This document shows positions 10,761-19,851 of a DNA stretch of 45,359 bases, piece by piece (the first letter of the stretch is position 1; each line of letters opens with the position of its first letter). A program made the position numbers and the translations under genes. The notes beneath the pieces were generated by a model, which was not told where the DNA came from, did not search any database, and saw only the letters and a list, made by a program, of their open reading frames with translations. The DNA comes from Rhizobium sp. Q54 (lineage in GTDB: Bacteria; Pseudomonadota; Alphaproteobacteria; SMXS01), in assembly GCA_945907245.1 (NCBI GenBank), contig CAMDTB010000024.1, forward strand, positions 1 through 45,359. Reading direction: 5' to 3'.

Positions 10761-12974
10761 TCAGTGAAGCATGGGGTCGAGCACGGTCCGCACCCTGGCG
10801 GCGAGCGTCTGGAGCGTGTAGGGCTTGGACAGCAGCTCGACGTCGCTTTCCAGGCGCGAGCGCATCACCAGGTCGTCGCCGATATAGCCGGACGTAAACA
10901 GCACCTTGCCCTTCGGAAAGATCTCCAGGAAGCGATCGGCGACGTCCGGGCCGGTCATGCCGCCCGGGAGCACCACATCGGAGATCAGCAAGTCGATCTT
11001 GCCGGCCTCATGGGCAACCTGCATGGCCTCGGGGCCGTTCTCGGCCGACACCACCGAATAGCCGAGGCGCTTGAGCGCGTTGACGATGAACTGGCGGACG
11101 TCCGGGTCATCCTCGACGACCATGATCCGGTCACTGCCTTGCTGTATTTCCCGCAAGTTGGTCATCTTGTCCTCGATCTTTCCCTCGATGACGTCGGCGA
11201 AGGGCAGCAGGAGCGTGACGGTCGTCCCCTTGCCGGGGACGCTGTCGATCTCCACCTGCCCGCCAGATTGGGCCGCGAAGCCGTAAACCATGCTGAGGCC
11301 AAGACCGGACCCGACGGCGCCGGACATCTCGCCCTTCTTGGTGGTGAAGAACGGCTCGAACGCCTTCTCGAGCACATCCTGGCTCATGCCGGTCCCCGTA
11401 TCGCTGACGGCGATGGCAACCACGCGTCCGTCCTGGCCGCCATGTGACCCGGATCGCAGCGGATTGGCGCGTGTCGAGATGGTCAGCGTGCCGCCTGCCG
11501 GCATGGCGTCGCGGGCGTTGAGCGCCAGGTTGAGGATGGCGTTCTCGAGCTGGCCGGGATCGATCGCTGCGCGCACCGCTTCGGCATCGAAATCCCGGGC
11601 GATGACGATATTCTCCGGCAAGGTGCGTTCCAGCATGCCGGTGAGATCGTCCAACAGCTTGTGGACGTCGGTCGGGCGCGGATTGAGCGCCTGCTGGCGC
11701 GAAAAGGCGAGCAGGCGCTGCGTCAGTTCGGAGCCACGTTCGGCCGCCCGCGCGGCGGACTCGGCGTAGAGCTTGAGCTCCGCGTCCTGCTCGACGCGTT
11801 CAACGATAAGGTCGAGGTTGCCGAGGATCGTCGTCAGCAGATTGTTGAAGTCATGGGCGACGCCTCCAGTCAGGCGGCCGACGGCCTCGAGCCGCTCGGC
11901 GCGGTCGAGCCGCTGCTCGATCTCGACCTGATGCTTCAGGTTGCGCTCAAGCGCATGCTCGGCGGCGATCCGCGTGGAGACGTCGAGCGCCACCCCGACG
12001 ATGCCCGAGATCGTACCGCCCGGGCCATGGCGCGGGCTGATCTGTACCTCGAAAACCACAGAGTCGCTGCATTGCCACTCGAACCTGGCTGGCTTGCCGA
12101 CCAGCACGCGCGCCAGATGGCGTCTGATATCCGGGACAGTGCGAAACAGTTCGTAAACGGATGTGCCAGGCGCCGGCCGCGCAACGTCGTGGCCGTCTTC
12201 GGCCAGTTGCTTGATGCGGTCGAAGCCTCGGCCGCAGACAAGGCCGATGTCGCCGGTGGAATCGGCCGTCCAAAGCAGAATGGGCGCGCTCTCGACGAGA
12301 TTCGTGAGCAGCGAGTTGCTGAACCGCAACTGCCGCTCCTTCTCGCGGCTGTGGCTCATGTCGGCGAAGGAGCCGATGATTGCCGTGGGCTCGCCGGCGG
12401 AGTCCCGCGTCAGCGAAGCGTGTAGGTCGACTTCCTTGCTGCTGCCGTCCATGCGCCGTGCGATGACCTCACCGCGCCAGCTGCCCTTCTCCTGAATGAT
12501 CTCAAGGATCTCGCTCGCCCGTTCCGGATCGATGAAGAAGTCGTTGGCATGGCGTCCCAGCACATCCGTCAATCCGCCGGCCCCGACCAGCTTGATAAAG
12601 GCATCGTTGGCGTACTGGAGCTTGCCGTCGAGATCCGCGATGGCAACCCCGCTGATGGAGTTGCCCAGCGCGGTTTCCTGGATGCGGCGCTGCTGACGGT
12701 ATTGGGCCGTCAACAACACGGACAGCAGCATGGGAATGCTGCTGAGCGTGAGCAAAACCTGGCTGCTGTGGAAGGACGTGATGTCGAACCCTGACAGATC
12801 GATCAAGCCGGCCTGAAGACTGGCGGCGAGCGCGATCAGCACCAGCGAAGCGCTGCCGAGCAGAATCCGCACGCTTCGGATTCTGATCAGGACGAACAGG
12901 GACACGCAGGCGGCCGCTCCCCATACGACAGCGCCGGCGGTGTTGAGGCCGCCCAGACCCGCGTTCTCCAGCAT
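10761..12974 (-). CDS. Membrane hybrid sensor histidine kinase with receiver domain
   Basis: Protein of 737 residues from the ATG at 12974; an upstream GTG at 13025 adds 17 residues. Order: two to three membrane helices (about 13-92), PAS (100-210), a second PAS (215-335), a short coiled coil (340-365), HisKA with phospho-acceptor H374 in GGVAHDFNNLL, then HATPase_c with N-box ENAILNLALNARDAM, DTGTGM at 525 and GSGLGLSMV at 555. A C-terminal receiver domain has D666 in LLISDVVLPGG and K717 in LSKPYT. This layout is typical of alphaproteobacterial HWE-unlike hybrid kinases. No partner response regulator lies next to it. The signal is unknown. Confidence 0.93.
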   Translation of the reverse strand: MLENAGLGGLNTAGAVVWGAAACVSLFVLIRIRSVRILLGSASLVLIALAASLQAGLIDLSGFDITSFHSSQVLLTLSSIPMLLSVLLTAQYRQQRRIQETALGNSISGVAIADLDGKLQYANDAFIKLVGAGGLTDVLGRHANDFFIDPERASEILEIIQEKGSWRGEVIARRMDGSSKEVDLHASLTRDSAGEPTAIIGSFADMSHSREKERQLRFSNSLLTNLVESAPILLWTADSTGDIGLVCGRGFDRIKQLAEDGHDVARPAPGTSVYELFRTVPDIRRHLARVLVGKPARFEWQCSDSVVFEVQISPRHGPGGTISGIVGVALDVSTRIAAEHALERNLKHQVEIEQRLDRAERLEAVGRLTGGVAHDFNNLLTTILGNLDLIVERVEQDAELKLYAESAARAAERGSELTQRLLAFSRQQALNPRPTDVHKLLDDLTGMLERTLPENIVIARDFDAEAVRAAIDPGQLENAILNLALNARDAMPAGGTLTISTRANPLRSGSHGGQDGRVVAIAVSDTGTGMSQDVLEKAFEPFFTTKKGEMSGAVGSGLGLSMVYGFAAQSGGQVEIDSVPGKGTTVTLLLPFADVIEGKIEDKMTNLREIQQGSDRIMVVEDDPDVRQFIVNALKRLGYSVVSAENGPEAMQVAHEAGKIDLLISDVVLPGGMTGPDVADRFLEIFPKGKVLFTSGYIGDDLVMRSRLESDVELLSKPYTLQTLAARVRTVLDPMLH

Positions 12975-13055
12975 TGACCCAAGCCTTTGTCGAACTTTGT
13001 CGAAAATAAGGCTAAACCCAGCCACAAATTAGAGCAAATATATATTTTTGACTAA

Positions 13056-13081
13056 AAATTGTACTATTTGCGTCACAATTT
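13056..13081. promoter_or_regulatory. Inverted repeat in AT-rich upstream region of the hybrid kinase
   Basis: AAATTGT and ACAATTT are perfect 7-bp arms 12 nt apart, in a strikingly AT-rich 60-bp island (13026-13085) that is otherwise rare in this GC-rich window. It lies 82-107 nt upstream of the kinase start. The form fits a repressor or activator operator; no regulator can be assigned. Confidence 0.4.
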
Positions 13082-13119
13082 GACTTTGGAGTTCCGCAGC
13101 CTCCATTGCCCGCCTGGAG

Positions 13120-13518
13120 TCAGCCCTCGAACAGCTTGATCACGAAGCCAACGAGCGAACCGAGCACGAGGATGTAGATGGCGGGCATGCTGGAAATCAG
13201 CCCCGGGCGCCGCGCCGGCGCGGACTTGTAGTAACCGTGAGCATAGAAGATTCGGCCTGGCAGCCATGTCGCGCCGATGATCGCACCGACGACGGGGTTC
13301 CAGGCCAGGCAGAACAGCCACAGGCCCGGCAGGAACAGCACCAGGTGCTCTATCGTGTTCTGGTGAGCCCGGACGTAGCGCTCATATTCCTCTGGGCCAG
13401 TGTGGGCCGGCGGCTCGATCTTGAACCGGCGGCGCGCTATGCCCGACCGAAGCAGCGTGTAGTAGCAGACCAGTAGCGCCAGACTGCTGACGATACCCGG
13501 ATAGACGTATCCGTCCAT
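13120..13518 (-). CDS. MAPEG family membrane protein
   Basis: Protein of 132 residues with about four membrane helices. The MAPEG pattern is present: YERYVRAHQNTIEHLVLFLP (R-x-H-x-N-x-x-E) followed by GATWLPGRIFYAHGYY. The family includes microsomal glutathione transferases and related eicosanoid enzymes; bacterial members usually have glutathione-dependent detoxification or unknown roles. It is the third glutathione-linked gene in the window, after those at 5309 and 39555, but is not in an operon with them. The ATG at 13518 has GGGAGGGG upstream. Confidence 0.85.
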   Translation of the reverse strand: MDGYVYPGIVSSLALLVCYYTLLRSGIARRRFKIEPPAHTGPEEYERYVRAHQNTIEHLVLFLPGLWLFCLAWNPVVGAIIGATWLPGRIFYAHGYYKSAPARRPGLISSMPAIYILVLGSLVGFVIKLFEG

Positions 13519-13698
13519 GGAGCCCCTCCCGAGGTGTTGGCATTCCAGCCACTATAAGGGCGGCCATCTACAGGTGTCGCTGCCAAATCGGAATGCGCCA
13601 CTCATGGATCTTTCCTAATTCGCACCGCAGCCCGTTCCTGCCATTGGCTTCCGCCGCGCGCGTGGCATTATGGCGCTGAACTGGAACGGGAGGAATTC

Positions 13699-14511
13699 AT
13701 GGAGCAGTTGAACGGCCGCGTGGCGGTCATCACCGGCGGCGCGAGCGGCATAGGCCTGGCCACCGCCCGGCGTCTCGCCATGGAAGGCATGAAGCTGGTG
13801 CTCGCGGATATCGAGCAGGTCTCACTGGACAAGGCCGTGGCGGAATTCACGACGCAGGGGACGCCCGCCATCGGCGTCAGGACCGACGTAAGCAAGCGAG
13901 ACCAGATCCAGGCGTTGGCCGACGCGGCATGGAGCGCGTTCGGCGGCGTCAACGTGCTGTTCAACAATGCCGGTGTCGCGGTCTACGGCCCCATCCAGGA
14001 GATGAAGCACGAGGACTGGGAATGGTCGATCAACGTCAACCTCTGGGGCGTGATCCACGGCGTCGAAGCCTTCGTCCCGCGCATGTTGGAGCAGGGAGAG
14101 GAAGGCCACGTGATCAGCACGGCCTCCTTCGCCGGGCTGGTGCCCAATAGCGGACTCGGTGTGTATTGCGTGACCAAATACGGCGTTGTCGCCCTGTCTG
14201 AGTGCCTGTACCGCGACCTGCGCGGGACCAAGCTGAGCGCTTCGGTGCTGTGCCCCATGCTGGTGAAGACGAATATCGGCGACAGCGCCCGCAACCGGCC
14301 CGCCGAACTGGGCGGGACCAGCATGATACGGCGCCGCAACCAGGAGGAGCAGAGCGCCTTGCAGGGCCGGACGCTGGAGACTCCTGAAGTCGCCGAGCGG
14401 GTATTGCGCGCAATCCGCAGGCAGGAACTCTATATCATCACCCATGAAGAGAGCCGGGAGTTCGTTCGCCGCCGGTTCGAACGCATCGACCGCTCGTTCG
14501 ATCCTCGCTGA
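13699..14511 (+). CDS. Short-chain dehydrogenase/reductase (SDR)
   Basis: Protein of 270 residues, classical SDR. It has the cofactor loop TGGASGIG at 12-19, an acidic residue after strand 2 (LADIE, suggesting NAD(H) preference), NNAG at 89-92, the catalytic serine in VISTASFAG near 143, and Y156-x-x-x-K160. The C-terminal part (RTLETPEVAERVLRAIRRQE ... FERIDRSFDP) is like SDRs that act on bulky or steroid-like alcohols, but the substrate is unknown. GGGAGGAATTC before the ATG is an excellent ribosome site. The next gene on the same strand encodes a TetR regulator, which may control it. Confidence 0.92.
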   Translation: MEQLNGRVAVITGGASGIGLATARRLAMEGMKLVLADIEQVSLDKAVAEFTTQGTPAIGVRTDVSKRDQIQALADAAWSAFGGVNVLFNNAGVAVYGPIQEMKHEDWEWSINVNLWGVIHGVEAFVPRMLEQGEEGHVISTASFAGLVPNSGLGVYCVTKYGVVALSECLYRDLRGTKLSASVLCPMLVKTNIGDSARNRPAELGGTSMIRRRNQEEQSALQGRTLETPEVAERVLRAIRRQELYIITHEESREFVRRRFERIDRSFDPR

Positions 14512-14568
14512 GTTGACAGGTAGAACGGCCGGCCTGGCACTGGTAGGTGTTGCGCAGTGGAGCAAGGC

Positions 14569-14594
14569 GTGACTATGCTTTTTGCAAAAGTCAC
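14569..14594. promoter_or_regulatory. Inverted repeat upstream of the TetR gene
   Basis: GTGACT and AGTCAC are perfect 6-bp arms 14 nt apart. An outer pair, TAGGTG at 14544 and CACCTA at 14592, also matches. The element is about 100 nt before the TetR start, the usual place for an autoregulatory TetR operator. The assignment is inference. Confidence 0.35.
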
Positions 14595-14693
14595 CTATGC
14601 TGAATTTATGTGCGTACGGGCGGCAAACGATCGGGTATATAAAGTCATGCGTGATGGTCCTTCCGGTGCCAGCGCAGCAATGACGGAGGCAGT

Positions 14694-15359
14694 GTGCATA
14701 CCCTGATGACCACGGGCCGTGTCCGGTCCCGCGAAGGAACCCGGCAGGCGGAAAAGAGCGATCAGACCCGGCGGCTGATCCTGGACGCGGCGATCGTGTG
14801 CCTGAGCGAGATCGGCTACAACAAGACGACGATGACGGTCATCGCCAAGACGGCCGGGCTTTCGCGCGGCGCCATGCAGTATCACTTCGAGACCATGACC
14901 GATGTGCTGCGCGCGACACTCGGACATATCCAGGATCTGCGCCTCGACGCCCTGCGGCGCACGGCAAGCGAGACCAGGCGGAGCTCCGGCAGTGATGGAT
15001 TCGCCGCGCGGGTCGACGGGCTTTGGAAAATCATGTTCGAGCCGCTCAGCGTCGCCTATTTCGAGATATCCGTGGCGTCGCGCACCGACAACGCGCTGGC
15101 ATTGCTGATGCAGCAGGCGCAGCAGTCATTCTGGAACGAATGGGTAGCTACGGCTCTCGAGGCGTTTCCGGAATGGGAGGGCCGCCAGAGTGACCTCGAG
15201 CTCGCCTGCGGTCTCGCCCATGCGGTTCTCGAGGGCCTTGCGCTGCAACAGCTGACCAATCAGGGCAGCATGGTCCGTTCGGACAGCGTCCGGGCCTATC
15301 TGGTCGACCGGGTGCGAGAGATTTTCGAACACGGCACCCCGGGGCCCGCGCGCAACTGA
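14694..15359 (+). CDS. TetR family transcriptional regulator
   Basis: Protein of 221 residues. An N-terminal TetR HTH is clear (ILDAAIVCLSEIGYNKTTM, then VIAKTAGLSRGAMQYHF as recognition helix). The C-terminal ligand domain is all helical and ends FEHGTPGPARN. Start: GTG at 14694 sits 4 nt after GGAGG; an ATG at 14706 is the alternative. The 180-bp upstream gap carries inverted repeats that may be its operator. Likely targets are the preceding SDR gene and/or the convergent reductase at 15653; this is inference from position only. Confidence 0.9.
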   Translation: MHTLMTTGRVRSREGTRQAEKSDQTRRLILDAAIVCLSEIGYNKTTMTVIAKTAGLSRGAMQYHFETMTDVLRATLGHIQDLRLDALRRTASETRRSSGSDGFAARVDGLWKIMFEPLSVAYFEISVASRTDNALALLMQQAQQSFWNEWVATALEAFPEWEGRQSDLELACGLAHAVLEGLALQQLTNQGSMVRSDSVRAYLVDRVREIFEHGTPGPARN

Positions 15360-15519
15360 GCCAATCCTTCATCAACGACGCTCCCGGCGGTGGCTTCGCA
15401 TTGCCCGGATTGCAGAAAAGCATCGTCGATGAATTTCTTTGTTGCATCCTCATGCACCGCAGTGGAAGCTCGTTGTACCAAGAGGACCATGAGCGCGGCT
15501 CTCCCCTGTGCACGCGCGC

Positions 15520-15551
15520 AAAGGCCGCCCGGAGCAATCCGGGCGGCCTTT
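15520..15551. terminator. Bidirectional terminator
   Basis: Perfect 14-bp stem with a GCAA tetraloop: AAAGGCCGCCCGGA, loop, then its exact complement ending in CTTT. The A-run and T-run at the ends suit termination in both directions. It lies between the TetR gene (+) and the reductase at 15653 (-). Confidence 0.8.
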
Positions 15552-15652
15552 GTCCGTTCCGGGCGAAGCAATCTTATCGGCTCGCCTCACAGCCGGCATG
15601 ACAGTCGAACGGCACCCGCCAGGGCACCATTGCAGCAAGCCAAGCCGGCTGG

Positions 15653-16642
15653 TTACGCGACGTCGATCACCAGCTTGCCGAAGTTCTCGCCGCTGAACAG
15701 CCTGGCGAATGCGGCAGGCGCGTTCTCGATGCCCGTCACGATGGTCTCGCGGTATTTCAGCTTTCCGTCGCGCAGCCAGCCGGACGCCTCCTCGATGTAA
15801 TCTTTGATCTCCGCCGCATGATCGCGGACGGAGAATCCGCGCATGTTCAGCCGCTTGTTGATGAAGTCGCTGATGTTGGGCACGCAGGGGCGGGGCTCGC
15901 GCTCATATTGCGAGATGGCGCCACAGACGACGATTCGGCCGCCGTAGCGCATGTTGCGGAAGACGGCGTCGAAGACCATGCCGCCTACGTTCTCGAAGTC
16001 GATGTCGATGCCGTCGGGGCAGGCGCGCGCCACGGCCGCGGTCAGGTCCGGTGTGGTTCGGTGGTTGAAGGCGGCGTCGAAGCCCAGCTCGTCGAGCAGC
16101 CAGGCGACCTTCGCGTCAGTGCCCGCGCAGCCCGCGACACGCAGTCCCTTGATCTTGCCGATCTGGCCGGCAACCGAGCCGACCGCGCCCGATGCCGCGG
16201 ATACGAACAGTGTCTCTCCCTCCCGCAGGGCGCCGTAATGCCTGAGCCCGGACCAGGCCGTGAGGCCAGTGAAGCCCAATACGCTGAGGTAGGCGGACGC
16301 AGGCGCGATATTGGTGTTCACATGACGGGCGGCGGCGCCGTCGACCAGCGAAACCTGCTCCCAGCGCCCCATGGCGAATACCCAGTCGCCGTCGCGAAAA
16401 TCCGGATGGCGCGATGCCATGACCTGGCCCACCACGCGGCCCTCGATGGGCCGGCCCAAATTGTCTGCGTTGTTGAGCGCGCTGCGCATGTAGGGGTCAA
16501 GCGACAGGTAGCGGTTGCGGATCACCACCTGTCCGGTAGCCGGCTCCGGCACCGCAGTGCTGATTATTTCGAAACTGTCGGCACCAACCGGCCCCTCGGG
16601 GCGTTTGATGAAACTGATCTGCCTGGCTTCAGGGCTGGACAT
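15653..16642 (-). CDS. NADP-dependent MDR-type reductase (CurA/PTGR-like)
   Basis: Protein of 329 residues of the medium-chain reductase superfamily without zinc ligands. The N-terminal GroES-like part has the family hallmark RYLSLDPYMRSALNN; the Rossmann part has AASGAVGSVAGQIGKIKG at 149-166 and DFENVGGMVFDAVFRNMRYGG. This subfamily (prostaglandin reductase, 2-alkenal reductase, curcumin reductase CurA) reduces the C=C bond of alpha,beta-unsaturated ketones or aldehydes with NADPH. GGGAG precedes the ATG. It is convergent with the TetR gene across a strong terminator. Confidence 0.92.
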   Translation of the reverse strand: MSSPEARQISFIKRPEGPVGADSFEIISTAVPEPATGQVVIRNRYLSLDPYMRSALNNADNLGRPIEGRVVGQVMASRHPDFRDGDWVFAMGRWEQVSLVDGAAARHVNTNIAPASAYLSVLGFTGLTAWSGLRHYGALREGETLFVSAASGAVGSVAGQIGKIKGLRVAGCAGTDAKVAWLLDELGFDAAFNHRTTPDLTAAVARACPDGIDIDFENVGGMVFDAVFRNMRYGGRIVVCGAISQYEREPRPCVPNISDFINKRLNMRGFSVRDHAAEIKDYIEEASGWLRDGKLKYRETIVTGIENAPAAFARLFSGENFGKLVIDVA

Positions 16643-16704
16643 GGTGTTCTCCCGTTCAGGTCGGTCTATATGGGCGGCTGCCCGAATCAGTAACGGAGCG
16701 AATT

Positions 16705-17025
16705 ATGAAGATCACGACATGGATTGCCGCTGCGGCACTTCTGGGGGGCATGGCGGTGGCGGGTTGCGACACCAACGAAGGCCCGATGGAGCAGGCCGGC
16801 GAGAAGATGGACAACGCCACCGAGGACGCGCGTGACGCGGCCGCCGAAGCCGCCGACGACGCCGGTGACGCCGCGGAACGGGCCGGCGACAGGGCCCAGG
16901 ATGCAGCGGACGATGCCGTCGACGGCACCAGTGACGCCGCCGACGATGCCGCCGGGGACGCTGCTGAAAAGGCTGGAGACGCGGCCGAGCGCGCTGGCGA
17001 CGCGGCACGCGACGCGACCCAGTAA
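16705..17025 (+). CDS. Small Ala/Asp-rich lipoprotein
   Basis: Protein of 106 residues. It has a lipoprotein signal peptide with lipobox V-A-G-C (C21), then about 80 residues made almost only of Ala, Asp, Glu, Gly, Lys and Arg in a heptad-like pattern (AGDAAERAGDRAQDAADDAV, AEKAGDAAERAGDAA). This predicts a long amphipathic helix or coiled coil similar to LEA-like or Lpp-like proteins, anchored to a membrane by lipid. The high AT-poor repeat content is real coding sequence: signal peptide, lipobox and ribosome site (ACGGAGCG) are all in place. A role in envelope stress is possible but not shown. Confidence 0.8.
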   Translation: MKITTWIAAAALLGGMAVAGCDTNEGPMEQAGEKMDNATEDARDAAAEAADDAGDAAERAGDRAQDAADDAVDGTSDAADDAAGDAAEKAGDAAERAGDAARDATQ

Positions 17026-17056
17026 GGTCTTCTCCGCGTAAGGCTGAAATAAGAGC

Positions 17057-17076
17057 GGCGCACCTCGCGGTGCGCC
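17057..17076 (+). terminator. Hairpin after the lipoprotein gene
   Basis: GGCGCACC and GGTGCGCC, perfect 8-bp arms with a TCGC loop, 31 nt after the stop. There is no T-run, so termination is likely but not certain. Confidence 0.5.
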
Positions 17077-17245
17077 CCCTCGATACGCGTCATGCCGAAA
17101 AAAGGCAATTGTTGAAGCTGGCAGGCCTTGTGGCCTCTTCGCCTCCGCGCATCAGCCAAGGTCCACTCTTGCCGATCGGGCCGTCCAGCAGCAACCTAGC
17201 CGCTTCCGTAGGATTTGCGGCGAAAGTGCCGCCGGACTGCCGTGA

Positions 17246-18493
17246 TCATTCACCTGGTGCGAGTTTGGGTTGCGGTTGCGCGGTGCCGAGCGGCTTGAGC
17301 AGCAGCATGGCCAGCATGGCCGGGATCAGGATCACCAGGAACACGTTGAGCGCCAGCGAGAAGTCGCCGGTGCTGTCGCGGATGCGGCCGGCGATCCAGG
17401 GACCGGTACCGGTGATGATCGTGGCTGGCCCGAACATGCTCATCACCCGGCCGAAGGACTGCGGCCCGAACCGGGTGCTGATCAGCGACGCCAGCAGCGG
17501 CAGGAACGCGCCGCCGCCGAGGCCGAGCATGACCGCCGCCAGCAGCATCAGCGGATAGGCCGGCTGCATGGCGAACAGCAGCAGGCCCAGGGTCAGTAGC
17601 GAGTTGGTGATCCAGTACAACAGCCGCAAATCCACACGGTCGGCGGTCATGCCGACCAGAATCTTGCTGAGCAGCGCGCAACCCGAGAACAACGAGACGA
17701 GGAAAGCGGCGTTCATGGGACTGACGCCCACCTGCCGCGCCAGAGGGCCGATGTTCTGCGCGACGGCCGCCAGCGCCATGGCCATCGGCACCAGCGACGC
17801 GACCATGACCCAGAAGGTCCGTTCGCGGAGGATTTGAGCGACCGTCCATAGCGGGAAGACTCGTGCCGCGGTCCGGGCCGCGCTGATCGTGCTTTCGGGT
17901 TCGGGCTCGATACCCATTTCCTCGGGCGAGTTGCGCACGACGAACCACACCGCCGGCACGATCAGCAGGATGGCCGCCGCCGCCAGGATCAGGTGCGCAT
18001 CGCGCCATCCGACGGCGAGGAAAAGCTGGGTGACGACGATCGGCATGACGATGCCGCCGATCGATGCTCCCGCGGTCGACAAGCCGATGGCCAGTCCCCG
18101 CCGTCCCCTGAACCATTTCACCGCCAGCGTCTGGGCGGGCAACAGGCCGGCGAGCAGAACTCCAGTCGAGATCAGCGATCCGTAGACCGCCAGGATCTGC
18201 CACACGGCGGTGACCATGGACAGCAGCACCATGCCCGAAGCGGCCAGTACGGTGCCGGCAATGATCATGGCGCGGATCGACGTGCGGTCGATGAAGGTGC
18301 CCGGGATCGGCGCCAGCAGGCACTGGACCGCCGTGAAGATCAGGATGGCGACCTGCAGATCGCCGATTCCCGAGTTGAACTCCCGTGACCATTCGCTGAT
18401 GAGCAGGGTGAAGGATGACGCCGTCGAGCCCAGCAGAATACCCTGGAACAGGACGGTGACCGCCAGGATGTTCCAACCGTGATACCAACGCAT
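17246..18493 (-). CDS. MFS transporter, tandem copy A
   Basis: Protein of 415 residues with about 12 membrane helices, resembling the oxalate/formate and monocarboxylate branch of the major facilitator family. The cytoplasmic loop has KWFRGRRGLAIGLSTAGASIGG and the loop 8-9 signature GMTADRVDLRLLYW. It starts MRWYHGW and shares long stretches with the next gene upstream (18514-19767): FRGRRG, VGWRDAHLILAA, NSPEEMGIEPEPE. The two are therefore a tandem duplication. The substrate is unknown. The ATG has GGAGA upstream in a leader that copies that of its paralog. Confidence 0.9.
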   Translation of the reverse strand: MRWYHGWNILAVTVLFQGILLGSTASSFTLLISEWSREFNSGIGDLQVAILIFTAVQCLLAPIPGTFIDRTSIRAMIIAGTVLAASGMVLLSMVTAVWQILAVYGSLISTGVLLAGLLPAQTLAVKWFRGRRGLAIGLSTAGASIGGIVMPIVVTQLFLAVGWRDAHLILAAAAILLIVPAVWFVVRNSPEEMGIEPEPESTISAARTAARVFPLWTVAQILRERTFWVMVASLVPMAMALAAVAQNIGPLARQVGVSPMNAAFLVSLFSGCALLSKILVGMTADRVDLRLLYWITNSLLTLGLLLFAMQPAYPLMLLAAVMLGLGGGAFLPLLASLISTRFGPQSFGRVMSMFGPATIITGTGPWIAGRIRDSTGDFSLALNVFLVILIPAMLAMLLLKPLGTAQPQPKLAPGE

Positions 18494-18513
18494 GGCGGTC
18501 TCCGTTGAGGGCT

Positions 18514-19767
18514 CTAGGCGGCGGGCCGTCCGCCCGCCATCTGTTTCTGGGTGATGGCGGCCAGCGGCTTCAGCAGCAGCATGGCGAGGACGGCAGGCAC
18601 CAGGATCGCCAGGGTGATCTGCAGCGCGACTTCATAGCTGCCCTGGTGGTCGCGCAGCCAGCCCGCCAGCCAGGGGCCGAAGCCGCCGAGCAGCGCGAAC
18701 GGCCCCACCAGGCCCATCACGCGGCCGAAGGACTTGGGACCGAACCGGCTGCTGACCACCGCGGCGAGCAGCGGCAGGAATCCGCCGGCCCCGAGGCCCA
18801 GCAGGACGCTTGCCCCCAGCATCACCACGTAGGAAGGCTGCAGCATGAACAGGAAGATCGCCGCGCCGATCGACAGGTTCGCCAGCCAGAACAGGCTGCG
18901 TAGGTCCCAGCGGTCGGTCACCAGCCCGAAGAACAGTTTGCTGACCGCCGCGCTCCCCAGCATCATCGACACCAGGTAGGACGCTTCCTGAGGAGCGACC
19001 CCGGAATCGTTGGCGATGGGACTCAGATTGTGCTGCACCGACCCCAGCGCCGTCGCCATCGGCACAAACGCCAGGATCATGATCCAGAAGTTGCGCTCCT
19101 TCAGGATCGTCACTGTCGTCCAGTCCGGAAATTCGCGCGCGGCGACCCGGGCGGCGCTGACCTCGGTCTCGGGATCGGGCTCGATCCCGAGTTCCTCGGG
19201 GTTGTTGCGCACGATCAGCCAGACGATCGGCACGATGGCGACAAGCGCGATCGCCGCCAGGATGAGGTGTGCGTCGCGCCAGCCCACCTCGAGGAACAGC
19301 AGCGTCACCAGCGGCGGCATGACGAAGCCGCCGATGGAGGTGCCGATCGTCGAAATCCCGACGGCGAAGCCGCGGCGGCCCCGGAACCACTTCGCGGCCA
19401 GGGTCTGGGCGGCAAGCGGTCCGGCGAGCAGGGTGCCGACGGCGATCAGCGTGGCATAGATGGCTACGATCTGCCAGACGGCCGTGATCTGCGAGATCAG
19501 GGCAAGGCCGATGACCGTGATGATCGCGCCGGCCACGACCAGAAACCGGATCGAGGCCCTGTCCATGGCCTTGCCGGCGAACGGTGCGAGAATGCCCTGG
19601 ACGATGCCGAGTATGGTGATGCTGAAGATGAGGTCGCCGCGCGGCGCACCGAAGTCGTCCACCCACTCGGTAACCCACAGCGTGAACGAATTGACGGTGA
19701 AGCCGAACAGGATGGCCTGGAACGCCACGCCGACCGCCAGGACGCTCCAACCGTAGTACCAACGCAT
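18514..19767 (-). CDS. MFS transporter, tandem copy B
   Basis: Protein of 417 residues starting MRWYYGWSVLAVGVAFQ; an upstream in-frame extension is not conserved, and AGGAG stands before the ATG at 19767. It has about 12 helices, with KWFRGRRGFAVGISTIGTS and FGLVTDRWDLRSLFW loops as in copy A, and NPEELGIEPDPE in the central loop. It is separated from copy A by 20 nt, so both are probably on one transcript. Two diverged copies suggest two related substrates (monocarboxylate-like) or a two-protein arrangement. Confidence 0.9.
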   Translation of the reverse strand: MRWYYGWSVLAVGVAFQAILFGFTVNSFTLWVTEWVDDFGAPRGDLIFSITILGIVQGILAPFAGKAMDRASIRFLVVAGAIITVIGLALISQITAVWQIVAIYATLIAVGTLLAGPLAAQTLAAKWFRGRRGFAVGISTIGTSIGGFVMPPLVTLLFLEVGWRDAHLILAAIALVAIVPIVWLIVRNNPEELGIEPDPETEVSAARVAAREFPDWTTVTILKERNFWIMILAFVPMATALGSVQHNLSPIANDSGVAPQEASYLVSMMLGSAAVSKLFFGLVTDRWDLRSLFWLANLSIGAAIFLFMLQPSYVVMLGASVLLGLGAGGFLPLLAAVVSSRFGPKSFGRVMGLVGPFALLGGFGPWLAGWLRDHQGSYEVALQITLAILVPAVLAMLLLKPLAAITQKQMAGGRPAA

Positions 19768-19851
19768 GGCGGTCTCCTGACTCTGGCGCGCTATGCGAGC
19801 GGCGGCTGCGGCTTTCGGGCGCGCACAGGAGAAGGCGCGACGCACGCCGCA

